A DNA stretch of 64,000 bases from MA-ANB-1 sp965216445 (GTDB lineage Bacteria; Actinomycetota; Acidimicrobiia; Spongiisociales; ZC4RG35). The DNA lies in the NCBI GenBank assembly GCA_965216445.1, contig OZ244166.1:1116001-1180000 (forward strand), read 5' to 3'. Numbering within the stretch: position 1 is the first letter of the stretch; the number at the start of each line of letters is the position of its first letter. Positions 26,095 through 33,961 of the stretch are shown piece by piece. The notes beneath the pieces were generated by a model. That model was not told where the DNA came from. It was given only the letters and a program-made list of their open reading frames with translations, and made no database searches. The translations under genes and the position numbers were made by a program.

Positions 26095-27008
26095 CCCTTG
26101 ACTGAACCTGCCGTCAGGCCCCGAACGAAGTAACGCTGCAACGTCAGGAACACAAACAGCGGAAGTGCCATTGTGATGAAGGCTCCGGCCGTGAGCAGGT
26201 GCCAGGCCTGGCCACGGGAACCGTTGAGGTTGTTCAGGGCCAGAGTCACGACCCGGACACTCTCCTCACCACCGAGGAAAACCAGAGCAATCAGCAAGTC
26301 GTTCCACACCCAGAGGAACTGGAAGATGGCAAACGATGCGAGAACGGGAACGGACAGTGGTACTACGAGTTGGGTGAAGATCTCGAAGTGGGTCGCCCCA
26401 TCAATACGCGCGGATTCCATCATCGATGACGGAAGCGAACCTATGTAGTTACGCAGCAGATAAATGGCAAGCGGCAACCCGAAACCAGTGTGGGCAAGCC
26501 AGACCGCCGGGAACGTACCGACCAAGTCGACCGAAACGTAGAGCTGAAGCAACGGGATCAGTGACATCTGAAGTGGAATGACGAGCAGTCCGACAACGAC
26601 CACGAATATCCACTGACGACCGGGGAATTCCATCCATGCGAACGCGTAAGCGGCAAACGCGGCGATTGTGATCGGAATCACAGTTGCCGGGATCGTCACC
26701 GACAGGCTGTTGAGGAACGCGTTCCCGAAGCCTTCGGAGCTGAGCACCGTTGAATAGTTCTCAAACGTCCACTCGTTTCCTCCGATGTCGGTGAACACAG
26801 TCCACCAACCGTTGAGGTTCACCAGCGAAGCTGGTCGGAAGGAACTGATGAGGACGCCAAGTGTCGGGACGATCCAGATGAGAACGATTACGAGAATCGA
26901 GAGCTTGACCAACCAGCGGTCGAAGATCCGAGCGAGGAAGCTAGGTTCCTTCCTTGGTGTGTAGGTCTCCAGTTCTGGGGCTGCCACAGGCGGTGTTGCT
27001 GTTGTCAT
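26091..27008 (-). CDS. Sugar ABC transporter permease, MalG/AglG type
   Basis: Inner-membrane permease of 305 residues with six predicted segments. ESARIDGATHFEIFTQLVVPLSVPVLA near residue 205 is the EAA loop that docks on the ATPase. RGLTAGSVKG at the C-terminus is typical of MalG-type subunits. It overlaps the AglF-type gene by ATGA (27005-27008). Confidence 0.92.
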   Translation of the reverse strand: MTTATPPVAAPELETYTPRKEPSFLARIFDRWLVKLSILVIVLIWIVPTLGVLISSFRPASLVNLNGWWTVFTDIGGNEWTFENYSTVLSSEGFGNAFLNSLSVTIPATVIPITIAAFAAYAFAWMEFPGRQWIFVVVVGLLVIPLQMSLIPLLQLYVSVDLVGTFPAVWLAHTGFGLPLAIYLLRNYIGSLPSSMMESARIDGATHFEIFTQLVVPLSVPVLASFAIFQFLWVWNDLLIALVFLGGEESVRVVTLALNNLNGSRGQAWHLLTAGAFITMALPLFVFLTLQRYFVRGLTAGSVKG

Positions 27009-28195
27009 CGGGTCGCCTCCTGCTCCTGGAACCGTTTCACGTTGAGAATCATCAGAGGAATGATCGCCACCAGCAGGACTACCGCCAGTGAGGCACCTTT
27101 ACCACTGTCACCGAAGGTGAAGAATTCGGTGACCATTCGCTCAGCAACCACAGAGGTTCCGAACTCGCCGGAAGTCATGACGAACACAATGTCGAAGACT
27201 TTCCAGACGGTGATGATGATCGTCGTTCCCACGACAACGAGAGAAGATGCGATTGAGGGAAGAACAATCTTGGTAAAGACCTTGAACTCGGACGCTCCGT
27301 CTATTCTCGCCGCTTCGATGATGTCTTCGGGAACCGACTTGATCGCCGCTGAGAGAATGACCATGGAGAATCCGGTCTGCAGCCACACCAGAATCACCAT
27401 CAGATAGAAGTTGTTCCATGGTTCCTGAAGGAGCCAAGCAACCGGATCGTTACCCAAGCCGGACCAGATCCCGTTGAGCAAACCGATCTGCTCCCCGAAG
27501 CCTTCAGGTCGGAAGTTGTAGACGAACTTCCAAACGATCGAAGCACCGACGAATGAGATCGCCATGGGCATGAATATGAATGACTTGGCCAAAGCCTCCG
27601 ACTTGCTCCCGAGACGGTCGGAGAGCACCGCAAAGATGAGCCCGATGCCTACCGAGAGAAGTGGTACGACGATCACCCAGATGACGCTGTTGCGGATCGC
27701 CTCGAGGGTTCCTGGGTCAGTGAAGAGTGTGACGTAGTTGTCTAACCCGACCCAGCCTTCGCCGTTGCGGTCCTGGAAGCTGAGCTTGAAAGTGATGACC
27801 GTTGGGTAGAGGAGGAAGATGCCCAGGATGACGATTGCCGGTCCGACAAAGCCAAACGGTCGAACCTTGTCCCGGTAGCGCTCCGGAAGCCGGTTGATCA
27901 TCCAGTCCATTCCGTAATACAGGCCGAAGACTCCGGCCACACCAACGATGAGGGCCACGAAGACAACCAACACCCGATTGGAGTCCTCGTTGAGGAGGAT
28001 GACCCCGGAGTAGTACAGGCCAAGAATCGCAATCACAGGCACAACCAGCGAGACACCTATTCGGAGGAGTTGGGTATTCAACGGGGAGCGCGACTCGGGT
28101 TCCTCAGGTGGTCCGGAGGCAGGTGGCTGCTGCTCTATTGGCGCTTCTGTGTTTGTCGTCAAGGTGGGGGTTCTTGGGTCGCTCGGCCCCAACAT
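27005..28195 (-). CDS. Sugar ABC transporter permease, MalF/AglF type
   Basis: Permease of 396 residues, partner of the MalG-type subunit. EAARIDGASEFKVFTKIVLPSIASS is the EAA loop. About 45 polar, Pro-rich residues and two extra membrane segments (IGVSLVVPVIAILGLYYSGVILL, VLVVFVALIVGVAGVFGLYYG) precede the core, as in other AglF-like proteins. The ATG at 28195 lies immediately after the T-run of the terminator behind the binding-protein gene and has no Shine-Dalgarno. A downstream TTG (28162) is an alternative start. Confidence 0.9.
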   Translation of the reverse strand: MLGPSDPRTPTLTTNTEAPIEQQPPASGPPEEPESRSPLNTQLLRIGVSLVVPVIAILGLYYSGVILLNEDSNRVLVVFVALIVGVAGVFGLYYGMDWMINRLPERYRDKVRPFGFVGPAIVILGIFLLYPTVITFKLSFQDRNGEGWVGLDNYVTLFTDPGTLEAIRNSVIWVIVVPLLSVGIGLIFAVLSDRLGSKSEALAKSFIFMPMAISFVGASIVWKFVYNFRPEGFGEQIGLLNGIWSGLGNDPVAWLLQEPWNNFYLMVILVWLQTGFSMVILSAAIKSVPEDIIEAARIDGASEFKVFTKIVLPSIASSLVVVGTTIIITVWKVFDIVFVMTSGEFGTSVVAERMVTEFFTFGDSGKGASLAVVLLVAIIPLMILNVKRFQEQEATR

Positions 28196-28198
28196 AAC

Positions 28199-28225
28199 AA
28201 AAAGGGGGCGACCTGTGTCGCCCCC
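28199..28225 (-). terminator. Intergenic terminator between binding-protein and permease genes
   Basis: A 9-bp perfect stem GGGGGCGAC/GTCGCCCCC with loop ACAG is followed by TTTTTG on the minus strand. It lies inside the operon and would make the binding protein more abundant than the permeases. Confidence 0.85.
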
Positions 28226-28251
28226 TTCCTGCTTATTGGCTAATTAGTGGC

Positions 28252-29616
28252 TTACGGCCAGCTCGTCTCGACGGCTTCAAGCACATCTGCTGTGCTCGTG
28301 CCTCGAGTCCAGTCGACCATTGCAGTCCAGAAGGAACCCTGACCGACTGCCGATGGCATCAGGTCGGATGCGTCGAAGACGAATCCGTTTTGACCTAGAG
28401 CTTCGGCGACCGCTGCGGCCTGCTTCTTGACTGTCTCCGATTCGTAGCAGTCATTGGAGGTGTTGGCGTTAGCCGAAATCCTCTCAACGCCTGCGATACC
28501 GTGGCCTGCCGGCGAAGCCTGGACGCACTGCAGTGCGGGCTCCGAGTAGGCGGCCAGGGCTGCAACAACCTCTGGACGGTTGTTGAAGACGATCATCAAC
28601 TCACCACCACCCATGGCGGCTGGGGGAAGGCTCTCGTCAATTGCCGGGAAGTCGAAGAAGTCGGCGTCCGTACCTGCTTCGACCCCATCGGGGAAGAAGT
28701 TGGCGATGAATGATGCCTGACGGTGCAACATGCAACTTGGTGGCTCATTGAACATCGGGTCCGGAGCGTCACGGAAGTCGATGGCGGCGACGCCGTCGGC
28801 TCCACCAAGGACAAACCCTTCACCAAACATGATCTCTGCGTAGGTATCGAACGCGGTCACAACAGCCGGATCGGTGAACGGGATTTCGTGGTTAACCCAC
28901 TGGTTGTAGACGTCGGCGCCCGCGGTACGGACCATGATGTCTTCGATCCAGTCAGTTCCCGGCCATCCGGTTGCGGCATCGGAACCGAGACCAATGCACC
29001 ACGGTGTGATTCCGTCGTCGCGGATCTGCTCTGACAATGCGACAAGCTCGTCCCAAGTGGTCGGGATGGTGTACCCGCCAGCTTCGAAGGCTGGCTTGTT
29101 GTACCAGATGATCGACTTGTAGTTGGCGTTGCTAGGAATGGCGTAGTGGTTGCCGTCCGCACATTGACCGAGTCCAATGAAGTAGGCACCGTGTGCCGCT
29201 TCCAGCTCGGCAATGTCGAAGCCCATCTCCTCTAGGGAGACGATCTCACCATTGTCGGCGAACTCACAGATCGAACCGGGCTGCGGCGTGATCGCGATGT
29301 CTGGTGCATTCCCACCGTCCACACGGATTCGAAGCTGCTCTTCGAAGGAGTCACTACCTTCGTAGGTGACGGTCCCGCCCGTAGCCTCGTTGTATACGTC
29401 GAAGGTCGCCTGAATCGACGCTCCTTCATCTCCAGTAGGTGCAGCGAATACAGACACTTCGGTACCGGACACATCTACGTCCGTGTACTCATTGCCCGAT
29501 CCGCCGTCGCCTCCGCCTCCGGCGTCGACTGTGGTTTCGCTGGTGTCGCCTCCACAGGCGGCCAGCACCATTGCCATGACTGTCATCACGGCAATCAACC
29601 ATCGTTTCGTGGTCAT
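28252..29616 (-). CDS. Sugar-binding lipoprotein (ABC solute-binding protein family 1)
   Basis: Extracellular receptor of the importer, 454 residues. The signal peptide KRWLIAVMTVMAMVLAAC has a lipobox LAAC with lipidated C21. A Gly/Asp/Thr-rich tether follows. The mature part reads as a family 1 binding protein: IRVDGGNAPDIAITPQPGSICEFADNGEI, YNKPAFEAGGYTIPTTWDELVALSEQI. GAGGAG lies 11 nt before the ATG. Neighbouring GH13 and MalFGK-type genes suggest alpha-glucosides as substrate (inference). Confidence 0.92.
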   Translation of the reverse strand: MTTKRWLIAVMTVMAMVLAACGGDTSETTVDAGGGGDGGSGNEYTDVDVSGTEVSVFAAPTGDEGASIQATFDVYNEATGGTVTYEGSDSFEEQLRIRVDGGNAPDIAITPQPGSICEFADNGEIVSLEEMGFDIAELEAAHGAYFIGLGQCADGNHYAIPSNANYKSIIWYNKPAFEAGGYTIPTTWDELVALSEQIRDDGITPWCIGLGSDAATGWPGTDWIEDIMVRTAGADVYNQWVNHEIPFTDPAVVTAFDTYAEIMFGEGFVLGGADGVAAIDFRDAPDPMFNEPPSCMLHRQASFIANFFPDGVEAGTDADFFDFPAIDESLPPAAMGGGELMIVFNNRPEVVAALAAYSEPALQCVQASPAGHGIAGVERISANANTSNDCYESETVKKQAAAVAEALGQNGFVFDASDLMPSAVGQGSFWTAMVDWTRGTSTADVLEAVETSWP

Positions 29617-29646
29617 TTCGATGTCATCTCCTCAATGATCTTGCGT

Positions 29647-29663
29647 GGTGAACTCGGTCCACC
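29647..29663. promoter_or_regulatory. Imperfect palindrome in the divergent sugar-transport promoter region
   Basis: GGTGAACT C GGTCCACC is a 17-bp imperfect inverted repeat (6 of 8 positions per arm) between the binding-protein and ATPase genes. Its position suits a sugar repressor operator, but no regulator gene is nearby. Confidence 0.3.
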
Positions 29664-29798
29664 GTCAGCTGAACATTACACATCAGGTCTGGTTGGCGAA
29701 ACGGGAACTCGCGGAATGCCCGTGCATCCAGATATGCCACGACAACGTCGGCCAATCAATTTCGCTATGTTGGTGCTACGAAACGATGAGGAGATTTC

Positions 29799-31022
29799 GT
29801 GGCGCAAATCACGATGGAAGGTTTAGGGAAGATATACGACGACGGCACCAGGGCTGTTGGCGACCTGGATCTCACGATCATCGATGGTGAGTTCCTGGTA
29901 TTGGTCGGCCCGTCCGGGTGCGGGAAGTCGACTGTGCTCAGGATGATCGCGGGTCTGGAAGAGATCTCCGAAGGCACCATGAGAATCGGCGACAAGGTCG
30001 TCAACGACGTCCAGCCCAAGGATCGTGACATCGCGATGGTTTTCCAGAACTATGCGCTGTACCCACACATGTCTGTCTTCGACAACATGGCTTTTGGTCT
30101 CAAGCTCCGAAAGATGTCGAAGGATGAGATCCAGAGGCGGGTCAATGAGGCAGCTCATATTCTGGAAATCACCGAATTCCTCGACCGCAAGCCCAAGGCT
30201 CTCTCCGGTGGCCAGCGGCAGCGTGTTGCCATGGGCCGGGCGATCGTCCGTGAGCCGGCGGCTTATCTCATGGACGAGCCGCTTTCCAACCTCGACGCGA
30301 AACTGCGTGTCCAGATGCGGGCTTCTCTGGAGCGTCTGCATGCCCAGCTTGGGACGACCACGGTTTATGTGACTCATGACCAGGTCGAGGCAATGACACT
30401 TGGCGACAGAGTTGCCGTGTTGCGCCCGGTCTCAGCAAATCGTCCCTACAACCTCCAGCAGGTGGGTCCACCGGCCGAGCTGTTCTCGGAACCCAACAAT
30501 CTGTTTGTTGCCGGGTTCATCGGGAGCCCTGCCATGAACTTGATCTACGGAAACCTGGAGGCCCAGGGTGACCGCGTGTTTGCCGTACTGCCGCGGACCA
30601 AGCTCGAAATCGATCGGAAGTCGATTGATGGGCATCCCGGTCTCGAAAACTACATGGACAAAGAAATCGTGATTGGGCTGCGCCCCAGTGCTTTGGAAGC
30701 TGCGGCCATCGCCGGACCCGACCCGAATCGGAGTCTTCTCGCCGAAGTCGAAGTAACTGAGATGCTTGGTGCGGATACCTACATCCACTTCACCGCCGAA
30801 CAGCGGCCAGTGGTCACACCGGACATCGAGGAGCTTCTAGCTGACACCGGTCAGGACGCCTCGTCGCTCGGTGACAAGACGAATTTCGTAGCACGGGTCA
30901 GTCCGGACATTCATGTGAAGCATGGTGACACCGTCGAGCTTGTTGTCGACACGTCGAAGCTCCACTTCTTCGACCCCGACACCGGCGATCGGATCGGTGC
31001 CAAGCAACCAGCAGTCGCCTGA
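29799..31022 (+). CDS. Sugar ABC transporter ATPase (UgpC/MsmK/AglK type)
   Basis: ATPase of 407 residues for the MalFG-type permeases. Walker A VGPSGCGKSTVLRMIAGLE (about 37-55), Q-loop AMVFQNYALYPHM, signature LSGGQRQRVAMGRAIVR, Walker B AYLMDEPLSNLDA and H-loop VYVTHDQ are present. The C-terminal domain (about 240-407) is the MalK-like regulatory OB fold; VIGLRPSALE is typical. It starts at GTG 29799 with GAGGAG 5 nt upstream. TATGTT at 29766-29771 is a possible -10. It is divergent from the rest of the importer. Confidence 0.94.
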   Translation: MAQITMEGLGKIYDDGTRAVGDLDLTIIDGEFLVLVGPSGCGKSTVLRMIAGLEEISEGTMRIGDKVVNDVQPKDRDIAMVFQNYALYPHMSVFDNMAFGLKLRKMSKDEIQRRVNEAAHILEITEFLDRKPKALSGGQRQRVAMGRAIVREPAAYLMDEPLSNLDAKLRVQMRASLERLHAQLGTTTVYVTHDQVEAMTLGDRVAVLRPVSANRPYNLQQVGPPAELFSEPNNLFVAGFIGSPAMNLIYGNLEAQGDRVFAVLPRTKLEIDRKSIDGHPGLENYMDKEIVIGLRPSALEAAAIAGPDPNRSLLAEVEVTEMLGADTYIHFTAEQRPVVTPDIEELLADTGQDASSLGDKTNFVARVSPDIHVKHGDTVELVVDTSKLHFFDPDTGDRIGAKQPAVA

Positions 31023-31097
31023 TAGGCAACATCGGAGGGAGTTAGCTGACCCAAAGTTGGCCTCGGTCGAGCAGATGCGATTGAATACGCATACTGC

Positions 31098-31172
31098 GGG
31101 CCCGTAGCTCAACTAGGTCAGAGCAGCGGACTCATAATCCGTTGGTTGCAGGTTCAAGTCCTGCCGGGCCCA
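31098..31172 (+). tRNA. tRNA with CAT anticodon, probably tRNA-Ile2 (lysidine-modified)
   Basis: A complete 75-nt cloverleaf: acceptor GGGCCCG/CGGGCCC, D stem GCTC/GAGC, anticodon stem GCGGA/TCCGT with loop CTCATAA, T stem GCAGG/CCTGC, discriminator A73; CCA is not encoded. CAT could mean Met or Ile. C4-G69 and C5-G68 in the acceptor stem match the known TilS determinants of tRNA-Ile2 and differ from elongator Met, so Ile2 is preferred. Confidence 0.9.
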
Positions 31173-31174
31173 CG

Positions 31175-31241
31175 GGAACGCTTCGCGTTCCTTGCATCTG
31201 CTTCGCAGCTGGGTCGGTGTAGTAGCTGCTCTTCGAGCAGC
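31175..31241 (+). other. Three successive hairpins with identical C-TTC-G tips downstream of the tRNA
   Basis: GGAACGC-TTC-GCGTTCC (31175-31191), CTGC-TTC-GCAG (31198-31208) and GCTGCTC-TTC-GAGCAGC (31225-31241) are perfect stems of 7, 4 and 7 bp, each with a TTC loop closed by C-G. They occupy the gap between the tRNA and the convergent MBL gene. A terminator or processing role is inferred; there is no strong T-run. Confidence 0.6.
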
Positions 31242-31263
31242 GTTCTGTTGCTTGGGAGTTCGC

Positions 31264-32157
31264 TTACCGTGCGGCGATCGCCGCCAGGCCCTGGTGGTAG
31301 TGATAGTCCCAGTCCCACTCTTCAGTGCCGACGGGGAGCGGGGCATCGGCCCAGTCGCCGTCGTACTCGGTGAGCATTCTCTGTGCTTCGGCAAAGTATG
31401 GGACCAACAACTCCAACTGACCTTCATCGCCAGGCTCGCCGTGACCGGGGATCACCGTGTTCGGGCCCAGTTCGAGGATCCTTTGCAAAATCCCGGCCCA
31501 GACCCCGGGGTGAGCATCCATCATCCGAGGATGCTTGCCCTGGAACCCGAGGTCGCCAGCGACAATCGTCCCAACGTCGGGTATCCATAGGAACACATCG
31601 CTGTCGGTGTGGCCCCCGCCGTAGGTAAGGATCTCAACCCGTCGCTGATCATCGACGATCAGCTCGCTGTCGATCAATACGTTCGGGAGTGTCATTTCGA
31701 AGATTCCGACGTCGGAGCGCAGCAATGCCAACCGACGCAGACGTCGTTCGGCAGTGATGCGATCGGCTTCTGAGTCCGACTCCAGCATCGCCTCGAATCT
31801 CGTCTTCGCCATGTCGAGCTCGGCGCCGTAGGCATCGAGGTCGCTGGTGGTGTCGGTCGCTATGGCACGTGATGTGGGTTCAGTGGCCACGATCGACACA
31901 TCCGCAAACACCTGGTTGCCGAATGTGTGATCGCCATGCCAGTGCGTATTGACAAGCATGTAGACCGAGCGACCCGTTAGCTGCTCGGCTACAGCCCGCA
32001 GTTCGGCAGCCCCAAGCGTTGTCATGAACGAGTCCACGACGATGGTCCTCGCGCCGGTGTCGACAATGGCAGCGTTACCCACTGCAGCCTGACTCGCTCC
32101 GGCTACACATGCGTAGACACCGGCGGCAACCTCATTGACCTTGAAGTGTTCGGGCAT
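31264..32157 (-). CDS. MBL-fold metallohydrolase
   Basis: Metallo-beta-lactamase-fold hydrolase of 297 residues from ATG 32157. NTHWHGDHTFGN is the HxHxDH metal site, and GGGHTDSDVFLWIP, AGDLGFQGKHPRM and VIPGHGEP supply the remaining ligands. It resembles cytoplasmic class B/AIM-like hydrolases of unknown substrate; no signal peptide is seen. A GTG at 32175 would add six residues. It is divergent from marC with a 56-bp gap. Confidence 0.88.
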   Translation of the reverse strand: MPEHFKVNEVAAGVYACVAGASQAAVGNAAIVDTGARTIVVDSFMTTLGAAELRAVAEQLTGRSVYMLVNTHWHGDHTFGNQVFADVSIVATEPTSRAIATDTTSDLDAYGAELDMAKTRFEAMLESDSEADRITAERRLRRLALLRSDVGIFEMTLPNVLIDSELIVDDQRRVEILTYGGGHTDSDVFLWIPDVGTIVAGDLGFQGKHPRMMDAHPGVWAGILQRILELGPNTVIPGHGEPGDEGQLELLVPYFAEAQRMLTEYDGDWADAPLPVGTEEWDWDYHYHQGLAAIAAR

Positions 32158-32201
32158 CGAACCCCATTCCAGCACACCGACTGCGCGGTTCGTTTCGCGT
32201 A

Positions 32202-32207
32202 TAGGAT
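32202..32207 (+). promoter_or_regulatory. -10 element of marC (leaderless layout)
   Basis: TAGGAT lies 6 nt before GTG 32214, the same hexamer and spacing as for ilvD. Confidence 0.55.
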
Positions 32208-32213
32208 CCTCGC

Positions 32214-32834
32214 GTGATCGAGTTCGCCTTCACATCGTTTCTAGCTCTGCTCGTGATCGTGGACCCGGTGACAGTGGCGGCCATCTCGGTCGGAGTCGTG
32301 GGCGACGTCGATGCGAAGACGAGACGTCGGACGACAGATCGGGCGGCGCTGATCGCAACAATCATCCTCATCCTGTGGGGGATAGGGGGACAGTCACTCT
32401 TCCAGTATTTGGGCGTGTCTATCGACGCACTCCGCATTGCGGGCGGGATCATTCTTTTCAAGCTGGCGTTCGACATGATCCTCGTGCACCGTGAGCGGTA
32501 CACCCAGGCTGAAGCCGAAGAAGCCCACACCCGACAGGACGTCGCGATATTTCCACTTGCGGTGCCTTTGCTGGCTGGCCCGGGCGCCTTCGCAACACTT
32601 CTAGTCCTGGTTGCGCAAGCAGACGGCGACTGGTCAGAGTTATCGATCGTGTTTGGGGCACTCATCGTGGTGATGGTGGTCGCACTGATCGCCCTTCGGC
32701 TCGCCGGGCCAATGACCGCGGTGCTCGGAGAAACGGGTGTGAATGTCATTACACGGGTCCTCGGGATAGTCCTCGCAGCTCTCGCGATCCAACTGGTCGC
32801 AGATGGGGTTCTCGGCTATTGGCCCCCGGCTTGA
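32214..32834 (+). CDS. MarC family integral membrane protein
   Basis: Membrane protein of 206 residues with six hydrophobic segments. FLALLVIVDPVTVAAISVGVV is the conserved first block (usually xxDPxG), and FPLAVPLLAGPGAFATLLVL is the second conserved block. Function in the family is unsettled. Its stop overlaps the TTG start proposed for threonine synthase. Confidence 0.9.
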   Translation: MIEFAFTSFLALLVIVDPVTVAAISVGVVGDVDAKTRRRTTDRAALIATIILILWGIGGQSLFQYLGVSIDALRIAGGIILFKLAFDMILVHRERYTQAEAEEAHTRQDVAIFPLAVPLLAGPGAFATLLVLVAQADGDWSELSIVFGALIVVMVVALIALRLAGPMTAVLGETGVNVITRVLGIVLAALAIQLVADGVLGYWPPA

Positions 32835-33955
32835 CTCAAATCCATCCCACCATTGGCCTCGAGTGTTTCGCATGTGCAACACCACACGATCCGACCGCAC
32901 TGCAAACGGTCTGCGAAGAGTGCGGGCTGCCACTTCGAGTTGGGATTGCTCTCCCACAAGGAGACCCTGCACAGCTGATTGATGACAGCGTGCTCTCAAT
33001 GTGGCGGTATTCGGCTTTTCTCCCGTTGCCGCGTGAGTCGGCCATCTCGCTCGGTGAGGGATGGACCCCCCTCGTAGATCACGGAGATGGCGTCTTCATC
33101 AAGGATGAGTCGGTTAACCCGACGGGGTCGTTCAAGGCGCGGGGATTGAGCATGGCGGTATCAGCGGCGGTTGCCCTGGGCGCAGAGCGTCTGGTGGCTC
33201 CGTCGGCAGGTAATGCCGCTTCCGCCTTGGCTGCTTACGGACAGAAGGCGGGTCTCGCCGTTACGGTGGCCATGCCGGAAGACACACCCCACACAATCGT
33301 CGGTGCCTGTCGGGATGCTGGAGCCGACGTGCACCTTATCGCTGGCGACATCGCAACGGCGGGCCGTTGGCTCCACACAAACAAGCAACCGGGGGACTTT
33401 GATGTTTCAACGCTGAAGGAACCGTTTCGTGTTGAGGGCAAGAAAACGATGGGATACGAGTTGTGGGAGCAATTCGGAGGCGATCTCCCCGAGGTGGTTG
33501 TGTACCCAACGGGTGGTGGGACGGGTCTGGTCGGAATGTGGAAGGCCTGGGACGAAATGGAAGCAATGGGGTGGGTTGGACCCGGTCGGCCACGTCTGGT
33601 CTCCGTTCAACCGGAGGGGTGCGCTCCGATTGCGAGAGCATTCGACCAGGGAAGGGAATCCACTGAACCATGGGTGGACCCGGTAACCACCGCTTGGGGG
33701 CTCCGTGTTCCCTCGCCGATCGGCGGGTTCTTGTGTCTTCGCGCCGTTAGGGAAACTGGCGGTCTCGCCATAGGGGTGCCAGAGGCCGAGATTCACCGTG
33801 CTGTTGCATCGGCAGGTTCAATTACAGGAATCGATTTCTGTCCCGAAGGTGGAGCGGCGTGGGCGGCAATGATCCGACTCCGGAACTCAGGGCTTATTGG
33901 ACGACATGAGCGAGTTCTCGTTTGGAACACCGGAGCTGGCTCGAACTACAGATAA
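32831..33955 (+). CDS. thrC: Threonine synthase
   Basis: PLP enzyme converting O-phosphohomoserine to threonine, 374 residues. An N-terminal zinc-ribbon-like CFAC...CEEC is followed by SLGEGWTPLV. VNPTGSFKARG contains the PLP lysine. PSAGNAASALAAYGQKAG and YPTGGGTGLVGMWKAW are the cofactor phosphate loops. The TTG at 32831 overlaps the marC stop (TTGA); a TTG at 32819 is an alternative. A related beta-family PLP lyase cannot be fully excluded. Confidence 0.85.
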   Translation: MTQIHPTIGLECFACATPHDPTALQTVCEECGLPLRVGIALPQGDPAQLIDDSVLSMWRYSAFLPLPRESAISLGEGWTPLVDHGDGVFIKDESVNPTGSFKARGLSMAVSAAVALGAERLVAPSAGNAASALAAYGQKAGLAVTVAMPEDTPHTIVGACRDAGADVHLIAGDIATAGRWLHTNKQPGDFDVSTLKEPFRVEGKKTMGYELWEQFGGDLPEVVVYPTGGGTGLVGMWKAWDEMEAMGWVGPGRPRLVSVQPEGCAPIARAFDQGRESTEPWVDPVTTAWGLRVPSPIGGFLCLRAVRETGGLAIGVPEAEIHRAVASAGSITGIDFCPEGGAAWAAMIRLRNSGLIGRHERVLVWNTGAGSNYR

Positions 33956-33961
33956 CTGTGA

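Noticed and set aside
29701..29723. ACGGG...CCCGT inverted repeat in the sugar-transport promoter region
   Set aside because: Only 5-bp arms with a 13-nt gap; expected by chance in GC-rich sequence.
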